Positions 1-10,600 of a DNA stretch of 64,000 bases are shown piece by piece; position 1 is the first letter of the stretch, and each line of letters starts with the position of its first letter. The notes beneath the pieces were generated by a model, which had not been told where the DNA came from, did not search any database, and was given only the letters and a program-made list of their open reading frames with translations. Made by a program: the position numbers and the translations under genes. Origin of the DNA: Irpex lacteus (taxonomy: Eukaryota > Basidiomycota > Agaricomycetes > Polyporales > Irpicaceae); contig MQVO02000012.1 in the NCBI GenBank assembly GCA_001986395.2, positions 124,001 to 188,000 on the forward strand, written 5' to 3'.

Positions 1-1096
1 ACGTGGGCGGCGAGAAGGGAGAGCTAACGCAGGCGGGTAGTAATCCGTACTGAGCTCCGGCTGGAATCGCGCTATAATCTATCAGTAGCAGTGTGAATAG
101 ATCTTGGAGAGCACCATAGTACGCACGGCTCGAACGGATCGCTGAGGTAAATATGAACCTTGCCCGCAGATTGATTCACTAGAATCAAGATACAGATGCT
201 TTGTTTTTTTTATGAAGGTGCTAGAGGCTGCGGTGTATATCAGGACAAGGAGAGCCCTATGAGGAGACTAGCCGTGACACACCTGCATGTATGACCGAGT
301 TCGTCGGGCTCTATTGTGTCGAAGACTATAGTTGTGAAGCGGGAGCTGAAGGAGACAGAAAGGTGTAAAAACCCTGTGTCCAAAACTTATGGTGCCCCTC
401 CCCTCTAACACAACATGTCCAGGCTCGACTCCAGTGGGAGTCGTAGATAGGACAAGCTCGGTAGCCATCTACGTCTCCCACCGTAGGTATTTACCTGTAC
501 GGAGTCAACGACTGTACAAAGCGTGAGCGTCATACATACCATATACGATCCACTGAGATTAAGTAACATCGAACTTTGAAATTCAACAAAGGAAGGAACG
601 ATTAAGGAACCAGCGGGAGAAGCCTATGACCAGCGCAGGAAGACAAGACAATTGGAGACGGAGATGAACGTCGATGAACGCTGAGTATAGAGTATAATAG
701 ATGCGAGAACTCACGGAATGAAATGGCGTTAATGAAATGGTTCTTGTATTCCTATCGGGCTGGTCGTTTGAACGCGTGGAATGTCCTCGGGGCTAAGCTC
801 GAGAAGAGCACTTCAGAGCTTGGACTGTGCAAGCCAGGGTTCGTTTGACGACACTGTGGTCACGCACGCAGAGCTTCGTTGTTCACGCACCAGAGGTAGC
901 GTCCTTGATAATGCTACAGAGACACAGGTCAGACTTTCAGCTACCAGTTGGAGCCAATATACGATGGACATGCACGGATACTTGGGAGTAAGGAGCCAAG
1001 CCGTAAGCGCCTTCTATCCGCTTCGGGAGATCCAGCGTCTATAGCTTCGTTCCGCTTTCAGCGCTCCGTATCTTCTACTCTCATAAACAAAATATC
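1..1096. other. Left-edge stretch with no firm gene
   Basis: No confident gene is seen. On the minus strand an ATG at about 468 opens a 30-codon stretch of protein-like composition, which could be the first exon of a gene running off the left edge. I could not follow it through convincing splice sites. The plus-strand frame at 781-1044 has no recognisable features. Confidence 0.3.
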
Positions 1097-1201
1097 GCCC
1101 GCCTAGCTCAATCGGATAGAGCGTCAGACTCTTAACGAGTAGCGGGTGTTGAACAGCATGTTGCGATCTGAAGGCTGGGGGTTCGACCCCCCCGGTGGGC
1201 T
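1097..1201 (+). tRNA. tRNA-Lys(CUU) with a 31-nt intron
   Basis: The acceptor stem pairs 1097-1103 with 1194-1200 with one G-U pair, and U73 is at 1201. The anticodon stem TCAGA (1124-1128) pairs with TCTGA (1167-1171). The loop reads CTCTTA plus A, giving anticodon CTT at 1131-1133. A 31-nt insertion at 1135-1165 lies one base 3' of the anticodon, between positions 37 and 38, the usual place for eukaryotic nuclear tRNA introns. The T arm contains GGTTCGACC (B box). It decodes AAG. The A box is GCTCAATCGG-like. Sequence for the mature tRNA is complete apart from the post-transcriptional CCA. Confidence 0.95.
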
Positions 1202-1694
1202 AGTTGTTTTGCAATCTTTTTTGCAAGTTTTTCGGTGAAGTTTTCGCGGAGGAAGGGTTGAGGCGCCCTCGGAGACTCGGGCGACGGGCTCGCTGTTCGC
1301 TGTCCACTGAGCTGCCCAGAAATTCTGCAGTGTGTGGGTGTGATATGCATACTTTCATTCAGGTTTTGAAGTCGGACTACGACTGAGCTCTATACCCGCC
1401 GACCCCTTCGTACTGGTCAAACTCTAAATAATGGCTTTCAAGTTGCAAGTTTCTCGCCAGACTCTGGTCCTTAATCATCCGCTAATAGGCATTATGGAGA
1501 CAAAGATGCATAGAGTGGTATAGAATAACTGTACATGGTGTACTACGACATCACTTTCCGACAAACCTTGCTATCTGGGAGTCCATGAAACGATTCATGA
1601 GTATCTCGTCAATGTCCACCTCGAGCCGTAAAGGCACATAACGGCTCATCGTGTCGTAGTATACGACCCACGACTCTACGATCGTCGATGAAGG
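1202..1694. other. Intergenic, tRNA to minus-strand gene 3' end
   Basis: This stretch holds the 3' flank of the tRNA, including T-rich runs just after it that suit RNA polymerase III termination, and presumably the 3' UTR of the following minus-strand gene. No further gene is seen. Confidence 0.4.
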
Positions 1695-3673
1695 CTATAA
1701 TATGATCATAACGTTTGTCAGCACTCGAGATACCGCAAAAGTAAAGTGAGTACGCACAATGCTCATCACAATCTTATACTCCAGAAACGGCGTCGCCCAC
1801 GCATACTTGTCCGGTTCTACAGGCATATCGCCGCCACCTTGATGAAGTATGTACTCTGAGCACCACCGCACATGACCATGCGGTAAGGTGTCTTTCATAG
1901 TTGTACGAAGGATAAGCTGCCAGTGGTCGGGGGCGAGGAGGACGAATCGACGGACAAGGATTTCAGAGCGGATCATGTCGGTGTTGCATTCGGAGGTGCC
2001 GAAGATGAGGTTGGATTTATGTTGGCCTTGGTCGCCGGCGTAGGAGTGGGCTATGCGGTGAAGCCACTAAAGAAGTAGGAAAGTAGACGGTGAGTGTGGG
2101 TGTTTCTTCGATAAGATGAAGATTGCAGGGCAGGTAGGTATGAGATTGGACGTACCTCGACATTCCACTTGGGAGAAAGACGAACCTGTCCGGGTGTAGT
2201 CAAATAATGTGGCCACAATGTCTTTGCAACCTGCATGGAAACCGTTAGCTCCTTGATCAATGGTAGCTTTCCCATCGACATACATCCGTCGCACTGGTGT
2301 ACCCCATAACCTGGGCCTGGCCCCTCGTCCGCTTCGGCGTGATCGCGACAATCTTCTTGGGCGACAGGATCTCCATCCGCACGGGGTTGCGCCAGAGTTT
2401 CTTGAACTTTGCCTCGATAGTGTCGACACCCGTCGATCCGCGGGAGGGCCACACACGAACAGGCCACGGATCCTTGTTCTTGTAGGGATCAGGGTTGGCG
2501 CCGAGCGTGCGTTTGCCGGAGGCGTCGGTGTAGCTTGCGAGGACCATGCGCCAGTACTCTGGACCACTCATGTACGTATCTGAATAGCGTCGTAATAATG
2601 AGTACTATTCAGTAAGAGGTACAGATTTATTTCGCACATACCGTAGACATTGAAGAAATTATGGCCGATTCTACGAAGCTTGAGACTCTTAATCTCGTTG
2701 GAAGTCGTGATCGCCGCATCGAAGACGGGGTTCTTGAGCTCAGCGAGGGCTTCGCCCACAGCGGTCTTCAGTTGTTGTGCAGTCGCAACGCTGGTCTTCG
2801 TAGGCAGGAAATATATTTTGTACTTTGGCTTGCCAGCTGGAAGCTTAGGCTGCCAAAAGCGGGCTTTCACGTCAAACCTACAGATCTCAGCAGTTCAGCT
2901 ATCCCCTGTCAGTGAACTCCAGCACCCAGTACTTACTTGGTAGACGTCTTCTGTCTCACTATCTGCAAAAACTTGGTCCACGTCCGACACTGCCCAACTT
3001 CATTGTCACTCTTTAACGCCATCTTCTCCACTAACCCCATAATCTTCTCGCTCTTCCCATCCGAGGGCTTAAACCCCTCGAAATGAAAATCCTTCCAAAA
3101 TCCTTCCTGGAGCTGCTTTTTAAACACAACCTTCGCCTCAGGACCCGTGTACGTGTTCCCGGGTTTCCCTGCTACGTCCACGTTAATCCTCACTTTCTTC
3201 ATCGACATACCCTCCATATCCTTCCTTACAAGCAAATTCATCGCCAGGGTCTCCTCACTGATATAGAATCGCTCTGTACTGATGATCCCTGCAGGGATCT
3301 GAAAGTATCGCTTGTGCGCTTCCTTGCTGCCCATCTTGAGTACTTCATCCTTGCGTCGGTAAGCGGGGAGGTCGATGGTTTTGGCTTGGACACCTATGTT
3401 CGTTGGAGGACCGTCAGCCCACCAGTACGATGCGCTGACTATCTGACCTGTGGGTGTGAATAGGTCTTCTGGTTCTGGTTCTGGGTCGGGATTTTCGTCA
3501 TCGTCACCATCGTTTGCCCAGAATCCGCCACGGAAGTCGGTGGTAAAGTCGTTGGAGTCCTCGTAGTTAGTTTGATCGTTGTCCTCAGAGGCCTCACTAG
3601 TGACACCTTGGCCTGGTGACTCGTCGGCTTCGGTGTGGTCGTCCACTGGTCCAGCTGGTGGGTCAAATTCCAT
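1695..3673 (-). CDS. Uncharacterised five-exon protein, 571 aa
   Basis: The model is complement(1695-2066, 2156-2230, 2284-2579, 2642-2877, 2937-3673), which sums to 572 codons in one phase. All four introns are GT-AG and 51-89 nt long. I do not recognise a named domain. The first ~80 residues are acidic and low complexity (Asp, Glu, Pro, Thr), typical of disorder. The middle is lysine-rich and mixed. The C-terminal half carries HKSNLIFGTSECNTDMIR, which I associate from memory with uncharacterised agaricomycete proteins. There is no signal peptide and no clear membrane segment. The start is the ATG at 3673, with the N-terminus MEFDPPAGPVDD. The chromovirus lies 444 bp upstream of this ATG, so the insertion sits in its promoter side. 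Splice phases agree throughout, so I am confident of a real gene but not of its function. Confidence 0.75.
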
Positions 3674-4117
3674 GATGTACTATTAAAGGTCACCTGTCAG
3701 TTGCGGATGTGTATATTAGAGCTCAAAATGGATGGTTGGTACCTCAATGTTGGCCTCTATAGCTACGCTTACTGAATGCTGCTTTCGAGAAGGTAGCTTG
3801 CCGACCCAACTCACCTATATAGCCCATTTTCACGGGATTCGATCGGCAGGCACGACTTGTAGACTTGCATCGGACGTCCAGAATCCCCGCCGTCAACTAT
3901 ATGTACCTTGAACCTGCGCACTTGGAGTCTCGAACAGTGTTCCCAAAGTTACAACAATGACAGCTTGGCAGCTTGCCTCCTGTACCTTTACGAGCATGCC
4001 ATTGAGCGTTATCGGTGACCCTGCACATAGAAAACTGGGTATATGTATGTCAGGGAACTGAACATTTATATAGCTCAGTTGCGTGAGTACTTACCATTCT
4101 TTCGTTTCAGACAGCTT
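3674..4117. other. Upstream region of the minus-strand gene
   Basis: This is the 5' flank of the gene starting at 3673. It ends at the target site of the retrotransposon, so distal promoter elements may have been displaced by 13 kb. No gene is seen. Confidence 0.4.
4113..4117. repeat. Target-site duplication, left copy (AGCTT)
   Basis: AGCTT immediately precedes the first base of the 5' LTR and is repeated at 17561-17565 directly after the 3' LTR. Five base pairs is the usual duplication for Ty3/gypsy integrases. Confidence 0.93.
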
Positions 4118-4551
4118 TGTGACCCGTAGGGTATGTTTCTATATTTTTTCTTCGTACTTAACTCAGCTACGCGGAAGACTCGTATCTGTTTTCGTTCCTA
4201 TTCGACGACGAGAGAGATCTCGCGCCGGAGCGGACCGAAAACGAGATTAGATAGACGCGCCATGCGCAGGGCGCATGGCTGCCTCATTCCGTACTCGTAC
4301 TTGTATCTGACGAGAGTAGAGTACGAATCTTACCTCTTTTCCATTCACACCTCGCTTCCCTTGCCTGAATGGCGAAGGACGCGAACCGAGGGATCTGAGG
4401 GCTACCCTCGCTAACGGACTCGTACTACAGTAAGTACTAGCGTCCGCCGACCTCGCTGATTATTCTGTGTCCAGCAGGACACCTTAGTTCCCCGCTAGCT
4501 CGCCAGGCTCCAGCGTCGACACCGGTTCTGTGACGCCCGCCGTGGGTCACA
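4118..4551 (+). repeat. 5' LTR, 434 bp
   Basis: It begins TGTGACCCGTAGGG and ends CCGTGGGTCACA, with perfect 8-bp terminal inverted repeats. It matches the reassembled 3' LTR except at two positions: a T/C difference in TGAAYGGCG and a C/T difference in GACGCCYGCC near the 3' end. It should contain the promoter; an AT-rich TATATTTTTT run lies near 4140, but I cannot place the transcription start. Confidence 0.95.
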
Positions 4552-4983
4552 AAGGTGGACACACTGGGAAGTCGACTGCTTCCTGGCCGGCTAACCTAAT
4601 ACCATCGACATCGACGTTCCCTCGTCCAGCGTTGCGAAACGCGGACCACACGTGTCGAACCTCGTGTTACCCGCGTCGCAAACACGGCGCCTCAAGACAA
4701 CCAGGGGGCTCCGCCCAACAAGAAGACGAAAGCCCAACGCATCCGCGAAGACCCAACCCCCCGATTTGACACCCTCCGACGGACCAGAGGCGCGAGCAGA
4801 ACCCCCGGTCAAACCGACGATGATCACGACACTCTGGCGTCGTCGGACGACTCTCGTCGCGTGTCCGTGCCGGGAAGCCTGTACGAGTCGTCGATAATTC
4901 TCGATACACCCGAAAGAGTGATCGAGAATTCAGCGACGACCCTCTCCAACACGACGACAGCGTCTTCCTCGAGAAGTCACACG
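4552..4983 (+). other. Leader: primer-binding candidate and open frame before Gag
   Basis: Directly after the LTR the sequence reads AAGGTGGACACACTGGG. TGG at 4556-4558 could start a tRNA-type primer-binding site, but I could not match it to a known tRNA 3' end. TGGACACA (4557-4564) is instead complementary to TGTGTCCA at 4466-4473 in the LTR. The Gag reading frame is open without stops from 4600, but there is no in-frame ATG before 4984. Confidence 0.45.
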
Positions 4984-7548
4984 ATGTCGTCGAACCCTGT
5001 CTCGCCTAGGAGTATTCCGGGCAGCACCGGAGAAGGCACGGTGCGGGGCATCAGTCCACAAGGACCAGCAGCTCCCCCTCCTTCAATGGTCTCAGTACAA
5101 GCTACGACTACGGCCAATTCATACTATCGACCCCGGTTACGAGGGGAATCCCTAGCCGTACGTGCGCGAGCCCTCATCGACCACGTCGTCCTTCGACCGG
5201 AAGACATCGTGGACCACGGAGTCAGCTCGAACACGTACCAGTCCCGCTTTGGGGTTCGTGCGTCGTTCTACTCGCAAGTCTCGGCGGTCGTTAGAGACAT
5301 GCAAGCTTTTCTGTACGCCCTCGCAGAGGAACTTCCCGATCGTGCTCGCAGCAGGCGCGTTTACCGCATCGATGCGACGAACGACCTAGTCGAAGGGTTG
5401 CTAGGGACGGAACGTATAGAGGAGCTCATGGGCACTTGGGAGATTTTGAGGGAAAGGATTGAGTTAGCCGACTTGTACATACAAAAGTACCGAGCAGAAG
5501 CTGAAGGGAGGCACCCCATCTCCCCCTCATCAACGAATCCCGAGATCTACGCGACCATGGCCCCTCAGAACGACATAGGCGATCGTATTCGCGAATACCG
5601 TTTGAGGGTACCTCACCATGTATTGAGCCACGAGGGCGCCGAGAACCTTGGGCCCACGTCTAGCCTGAACGAGTTCGTGTTCATACCGTCCAGCACGCGC
5701 GAGCGTTTCCCTCCTCGAGAACCAGAACCGAGCCCTGTCCCATTTTCGTATAACGGAGAAGGGGAAGTGGAGATACTCCCGCAAAGGAGGACTAGCGTCA
5801 ACAACGACGCGTTCAGGCTTCCAATTCGACCCTCTCACCCTCGACGCCAAACCGACGGCCAATTCGCGAGCGACCAAGGTCTAGCGACGTCCTCTAGATC
5901 GCCGGAGTACCCGCGTGAGCAGGACTCTGAGGAGGAAGTAGACCATTCCCTGCTGATTGGCCCTCTGCAGGCGACGTCTTCCGCGGTACGAGTCGAGCAT
6001 TGGAGGAACGAAGCGGAAACGCGGGGTAGATCCCCTAGTGAGTTAAGTTACGTCACATTGCGACCTCCCGAAGCCCCTCCAGTGTACAGCACGGCGACGT
6101 GGAACACCACGGGTTACGAAGGCGATGTACTACATCGTACGGGGCCGGCTGCGTCGCTCGTGCGCCAAACGGGCCACTACGAACACTTAGGGACGACGCC
6201 CAACGTCCCTCCACCCACTGGAGACGTTGTGGGAATCGACGACCGAGCAGGACAACCTTCCGTCAACCTACCGGGGCTGGACCCCTACCCTCGACAACAG
6301 GAAAGGCCGAGCATTGGGGGACCCCCCCAGTTCGACATAGGACGAGACGAGCTCCCTCACGAGCACGTCTACAATCCTTGGGACGCGAGAAACCCTCGCC
6401 AGAGAGAGGCGCGAGCCTCCCCTGGAGGGGGGAGTAGACCGTCGGCCCAAGCGTATGAAGATACTCGGGGACACGCCTCGTCCGTCAGCCAGGTCGCCCG
6501 GCGAAGGACTTCCACTACAGATCGCGAGGGAAGTCGCCACCAGGAGCGAGCCTCCCCGCATCGGGGACCTCCAGGACCACCTGGAGGAGGGCCCCCCGGT
6601 GGAGGGTTTCCTGGTGGACCCCCTGGTGGTGGGTATCCAGGAGGTAGACCTTTTGGAGGAGGCTACCCAGGTGGTGGGCCGCCTGGAGGAGGATTCCCCG
6701 GAGGAGGGTACCCCGGCGGACCCCCAGGAGGAGGTTACCCCGGAGGAGGAGGTAGACCTCCCTCTCCCGGACCTCCTGGCAGACCGCCGCCCGGAGGCTT
6801 CCCAGGAGGAGGCGGAGGCCCCCCTGGACCCCCTGGATGGGGCGGAAGCGTCAACGGGTGGGACTCGAACTTTAATCTCCCTGCCGTCTTAGTCTCCCGA
6901 ATGGAATCGAAGGTGAAAGTCGAAGACATACCTGAATGGGACGGTAACCGTTCAAAGGCCATTCAGTGGATCTCTGACGTCCAGGAAATCGCTGGCGTGG
7001 GAGGCTACGTACCTTACCAGATGGGGCAACATCTGTGGTTGCGCCTGAAGGAAGGGTCGCCCGCACGTGCCTGGTATTACACTCTGTCCCTAGCCTGGAA
7101 AACTTGGATGAAGAGGTATCATCTTAATTTCCTGTCAGCTGTCAAAACTAACTATCTGGGAGATCGTTGGATGGAGGAAAGGAGTGCGGAATACGCCATG
7201 CAGCGGTTCCGACAGGAAGGGCATACTCGAGAAACGCCGCTGGAGTTCATTCAGCGACGTATTCTGTATACCCGCATGTTGGTACCAATGCGAGTCGTAG
7301 GAGGACCCGAAGAGGTACGTATCGTAATGGAGAAAGCCCCTACGGTGTGGAAGACCATCGTCGTCGTCGAAACGGTGCCTTCAGTTATGGAGCTTCAGAC
7401 GAGGTTGAGCGACCTCGAGACACAGCTCATCGAAGCCGTAAGACCCCCGTTGGCAGTGTCGAGAGACGCGCTAGTAGGGGCCCTTCGCGAGCTGGGTCTT
7501 GGGTCGTATGTACGACGAAACAACCCCAACGCAAACTCGACACCTTGA
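4984..7548 (+). CDS. Gag polyprotein of the chromovirus, ~854 aa
   Basis: This is the capsid precursor that packages the element's RNA. I start it at the first in-frame ATG (4984); the frame is open upstream to 4600, so a non-AUG or spliced start is possible. The N-terminal ~190 residues are charged and helical, followed by a long disordered region. At 6562-6846 there is a collagen-like stretch of about 95 residues made of repeated PPGGG, GYPGG and GFPGG units. The C-terminal ~240 residues look like a retrotransposon Gag domain, with IPEWDGNRSKAIQWISDVQE and a following Trp-rich region (AWYYTLSLAWKTWMKRYHL). The frame ends at TGA 7546-7548, and the next codons continue in the same frame into Pol. 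The CCHC knuckle that normally ends Gag lies after this stop. It is much larger than typical fungal Gag proteins. Confidence 0.85.
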   Translation: MSSNPVSPRSIPGSTGEGTVRGISPQGPAAPPPSMVSVQATTTANSYYRPRLRGESLAVRARALIDHVVLRPEDIVDHGVSSNTYQSRFGVRASFYSQVSAVVRDMQAFLYALAEELPDRARSRRVYRIDATNDLVEGLLGTERIEELMGTWEILRERIELADLYIQKYRAEAEGRHPISPSSTNPEIYATMAPQNDIGDRIREYRLRVPHHVLSHEGAENLGPTSSLNEFVFIPSSTRERFPPREPEPSPVPFSYNGEGEVEILPQRRTSVNNDAFRLPIRPSHPRRQTDGQFASDQGLATSSRSPEYPREQDSEEEVDHSLLIGPLQATSSAVRVEHWRNEAETRGRSPSELSYVTLRPPEAPPVYSTATWNTTGYEGDVLHRTGPAASLVRQTGHYEHLGTTPNVPPPTGDVVGIDDRAGQPSVNLPGLDPYPRQQERPSIGGPPQFDIGRDELPHEHVYNPWDARNPRQREARASPGGGSRPSAQAYEDTRGHASSVSQVARRRTSTTDREGSRHQERASPHRGPPGPPGGGPPGGGFPGGPPGGGYPGGRPFGGGYPGGGPPGGGFPGGGYPGGPPGGGYPGGGGRPPSPGPPGRPPPGGFPGGGGGPPGPPGWGGSVNGWDSNFNLPAVLVSRMESKVKVEDIPEWDGNRSKAIQWISDVQEIAGVGGYVPYQMGQHLWLRLKEGSPARAWYYTLSLAWKTWMKRYHLNFLSAVKTNYLGDRWMEERSAEYAMQRFRQEGHTRETPLEFIQRRILYTRMLVPMRVVGGPEEVRIVMEKAPTVWKTIVVVETVPSVMELQTRLSDLETQLIEAVRPPLAVSRDALVGALRELGLGSYVRRNNPNANSTP

Positions 7549-7608
7549 TGGGCTTCCCGGGACCGACAAGTCGAGCGTCGCGCATACGCTGTCAATTCGC
7601 TCGAAAGT

Positions 7609-10600
7609 ATGGAACCTCCGATTGAAGACGTAGAAGGGTCGGTAGAGGAAACCTTGGTAGACGTACCGTCCGAAGAGTCCCCTTTCTACGTAGGCAGCGC
7701 TGACGACCCCGTAGTGGCGCAAGTCTACGCCGTCGCCGCCAAGAAGCAGAGACCGCCACCCAAGGGAGGTTACCCATTCCAGAAACGCGACGACCGGAAG
7801 AGCCCCTTGAGGCCTCCTCCATCTCCTTGTAAATGCTGCGGAAGCTCGTACCACTGGGATAAGGAGTGTCCCTGGTGGAACATCTGGGAGTCGCGCTACG
7901 GAAGTGGAGCCAAAGGCAAGGAGAGGGCTGCTAGATCGGGAGAGACTGATGAACTGGAAGACTACGACGATGTATATAACCGTTCCTTCGTTGCACTGAA
8001 CAATCAAGCTGGATTTTCTTTGTACGTTGACGAGAGTGTGAAGAGAGACGGATACCTGAGAACTTTCGAGCTGGAAGGCATGGGATACGCGGAGAGTTGC
8101 TTCGCAGACTCTAAGCATCCCAACGGAGGAAAAAAGCCGCCAAACGTATCGATTGAAGAAGTAGAGGACGAGTATTACAAGACTACTAAGCCTACCGCTA
8201 CGCACGCCTTGTTAGAAGAAAATGAGAAGACGGCTACTAACGTCGAAAAGGGAACGGAGGATACTTCGACGAAGAAGGACGACGTACCCGCTGCGCCGCC
8301 ACCGAAACCTGAGACGGTTCGTTGGATGAGCCCTAAAAGAAAGACGATAGGGGGCCGGTCGGCAGTGGGAGTCTCGGTAGTTTCGATGAGAGGAAGGTTG
8401 GGAGGTCTAGAGGAAGAAGAAATAGACTTACGCCTCGATTCCGGAGCGGACATCACATTGATATCCGCTGACCACTACCACAGCTTGAAGCAAGCACCTC
8501 CACTGAAGCGTGGGGTGAGGTTAAAGCTGTGGCAACTGACGGACAAAGGGGGGGAATTAGAAGGCTACGTGCACATCCCCGTCTTTGTACAAACCGACGC
8601 TGGCGAGACAGTGGCTATGACCGCTGAAGCGTACATCGTACCGGGAATGACAGTGCCTGTGTTGCTCGGCGAGGACTTTCACCTGACGTACGAACTCACC
8701 GTGGAAAGGCGAGTAGACTTTGGCACCAAAGTGCACATCGGGAACGGAGGTGACTGTGTGCCCGCCATGGGGGTGCGACGAACGAAGGACGCGACACGGC
8801 TACGTGCCAACGCGGGGACGGTCGCCTCGTTCATTCGGTCGAAATTGCACCGGAGGAATAAGGCCAGGAGGAGGAGTCACCGTCGAGCCGCGCTTCGTGA
8901 AGCCAGCCACGTTATTGCGGACGAAGACGTGCGATTGAAACCACACTCGTGCTGCAATATAGCCGTTCGAGGAGACTGGCAGAACGGAGGAGAATGGTTT
9001 GTGGAGAAGCAATTACTCGGAGGAAATTCTGGAACGCACCTGGCCATCCCGAACCTGCTATTATCAGGGGAAAGTAAAAGAGTGCCGGTGAGCAACCTAA
9101 CGTCAGCACCTCGAACAATTAGAAAGGGAGAGGTGCTTGCGAGCGTGATTCCTGCCGGCGAGTACCTGGATAGGGCTCGCAACGAGTCCGAGCTAGTGTC
9201 CATGGAGAACGGTGTGAGCCGCATCGAAGCTTTGATGAGAGTGCAAGAAGCGTTGGCGGCCAAGGCTGAGAGGAAATCCAAACAGGAGAAGGAGGAACGA
9301 TCGCGGGAAAGTGGACCGCGGAGACGAACTTTCGTCGTAAACGAAGAGGGAGAAGTCACCGTCGTGAGAGAGGGACGCCGAGCACACCCGCCTAAAGGGG
9401 TCTTCACGACTGAAAAGTCGGAAGGCGGCGTGCGTCAGGAGGAGCCCGAAGAGAAGGACGAATCCTGGGGCCCTAAAACGGCGGAGGTGCCAGATACCAC
9501 TGTATACAGCTCAGCCCAGCTCAGAGACACTATAGACATCGGAAGCCTACCTGAACACCTGAAGGAGAAGGCCTGGAGAATGTTAGAGAAGCGAGTGAAC
9601 GCATTCGGTTTCGACGGACGCCTAGGGCACCTTGAAACACAGTGCTACGTACGAACCCGGGAAGGGATAAACCCAGTGGCGGTACCCATGTACGGTTCTT
9701 CTCCCGCGAAACGTAGAGTAATCGACGAGCAGATCGACCAGTGGTTCGAGCAGGGAGTGATCGAAGCTTCGAAGAGCCCATGGAGTGCTCCAGTGGTGAT
9801 CGTGTATCGGAATGGCAAAGCTCGGTTCTGCGTGGATTACAGAAAGCTGAATGCTCTGACGATCCCTGACGAATTCCCTCTGCCCCGGCAAACCGAGATT
9901 ATGAGCGCACTCTCGGGAGCCCAAGTATTGTCAACGCTTGACGCCCTGTCTGGCTTTACACAGATCGAGTTAGCAGAGGAAGACCGGGAGAAGACAGCCT
10001 TCCGCACTCACCGCGGACTATTCCAGTTCAGAAGAATGCCTTTTGGATTACGCAATGGACCTTCTATCTTCCAAGGGATCATGCAAAACATACTCGCACC
10101 GTACTTGTGGATCTTCACCCTCGTGTATATTGACGATATAGTGGTATACTCCAAGTCTTATGAGGACCACATAGAACACTTGGATCAGGTCCTGGAGGCG
10201 ATAGAGGAAGCCGGACTCACTTTGTCACCAAAGAAATGTCACCTATTGTACGACTCCATCCTCCTGCTAGGCCATAAGGTATCACGACTGGGACTGTCGA
10301 CACATTACGAGAAGGTCAAAGCGATCCTGGAGCTGAAAAGGCCAACGAAACTGTCGGAGCTGCAGACATTCCTCGGAATGGTCGTGTATTTTTCCTCCTT
10401 CATTCCTTACTACTCCAGTATCGCGGCGCCGCTATTCCAGCTACTACGAAAAGGAGCGAAGTGGTCATGGGGACCCGAACAAGAGCACGCGTTCATAAAA
10501 GCGAAGGAAGCTCTGCAAAGCGCTCCTGTGCTAGGACACCCCATAGAAGGCAAACCCTACAGGCTGTACACCGACGCTTCAGACGAGGCGTTGGGGTGTA

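Noticed and set aside
268..468. Possible first exon of a minus-strand gene at the left edge
   Set aside because: The first 30 codons look protein-like, but I could not connect them in phase to a second exon within the window.
4552..4575. tRNA primer-binding site matching the tRNA-Lys at 1097-1201
   Set aside because: A Lys(CUU) primer site would read TGGAGCCCACC; the element has TGGACACACTG, which does not match well.
6268..6962. Minus-strand and +2 frames over the Gly-Pro tract of Gag
   Set aside because: GC-rich repeats keep several frames open; only the Gag frame continues into a recognisable domain.
7471..8205. 244-codon minus-strand frame inside Gag-Pol
   Set aside because: It is the reverse complement of real Pol coding sequence and shows no independent signal.
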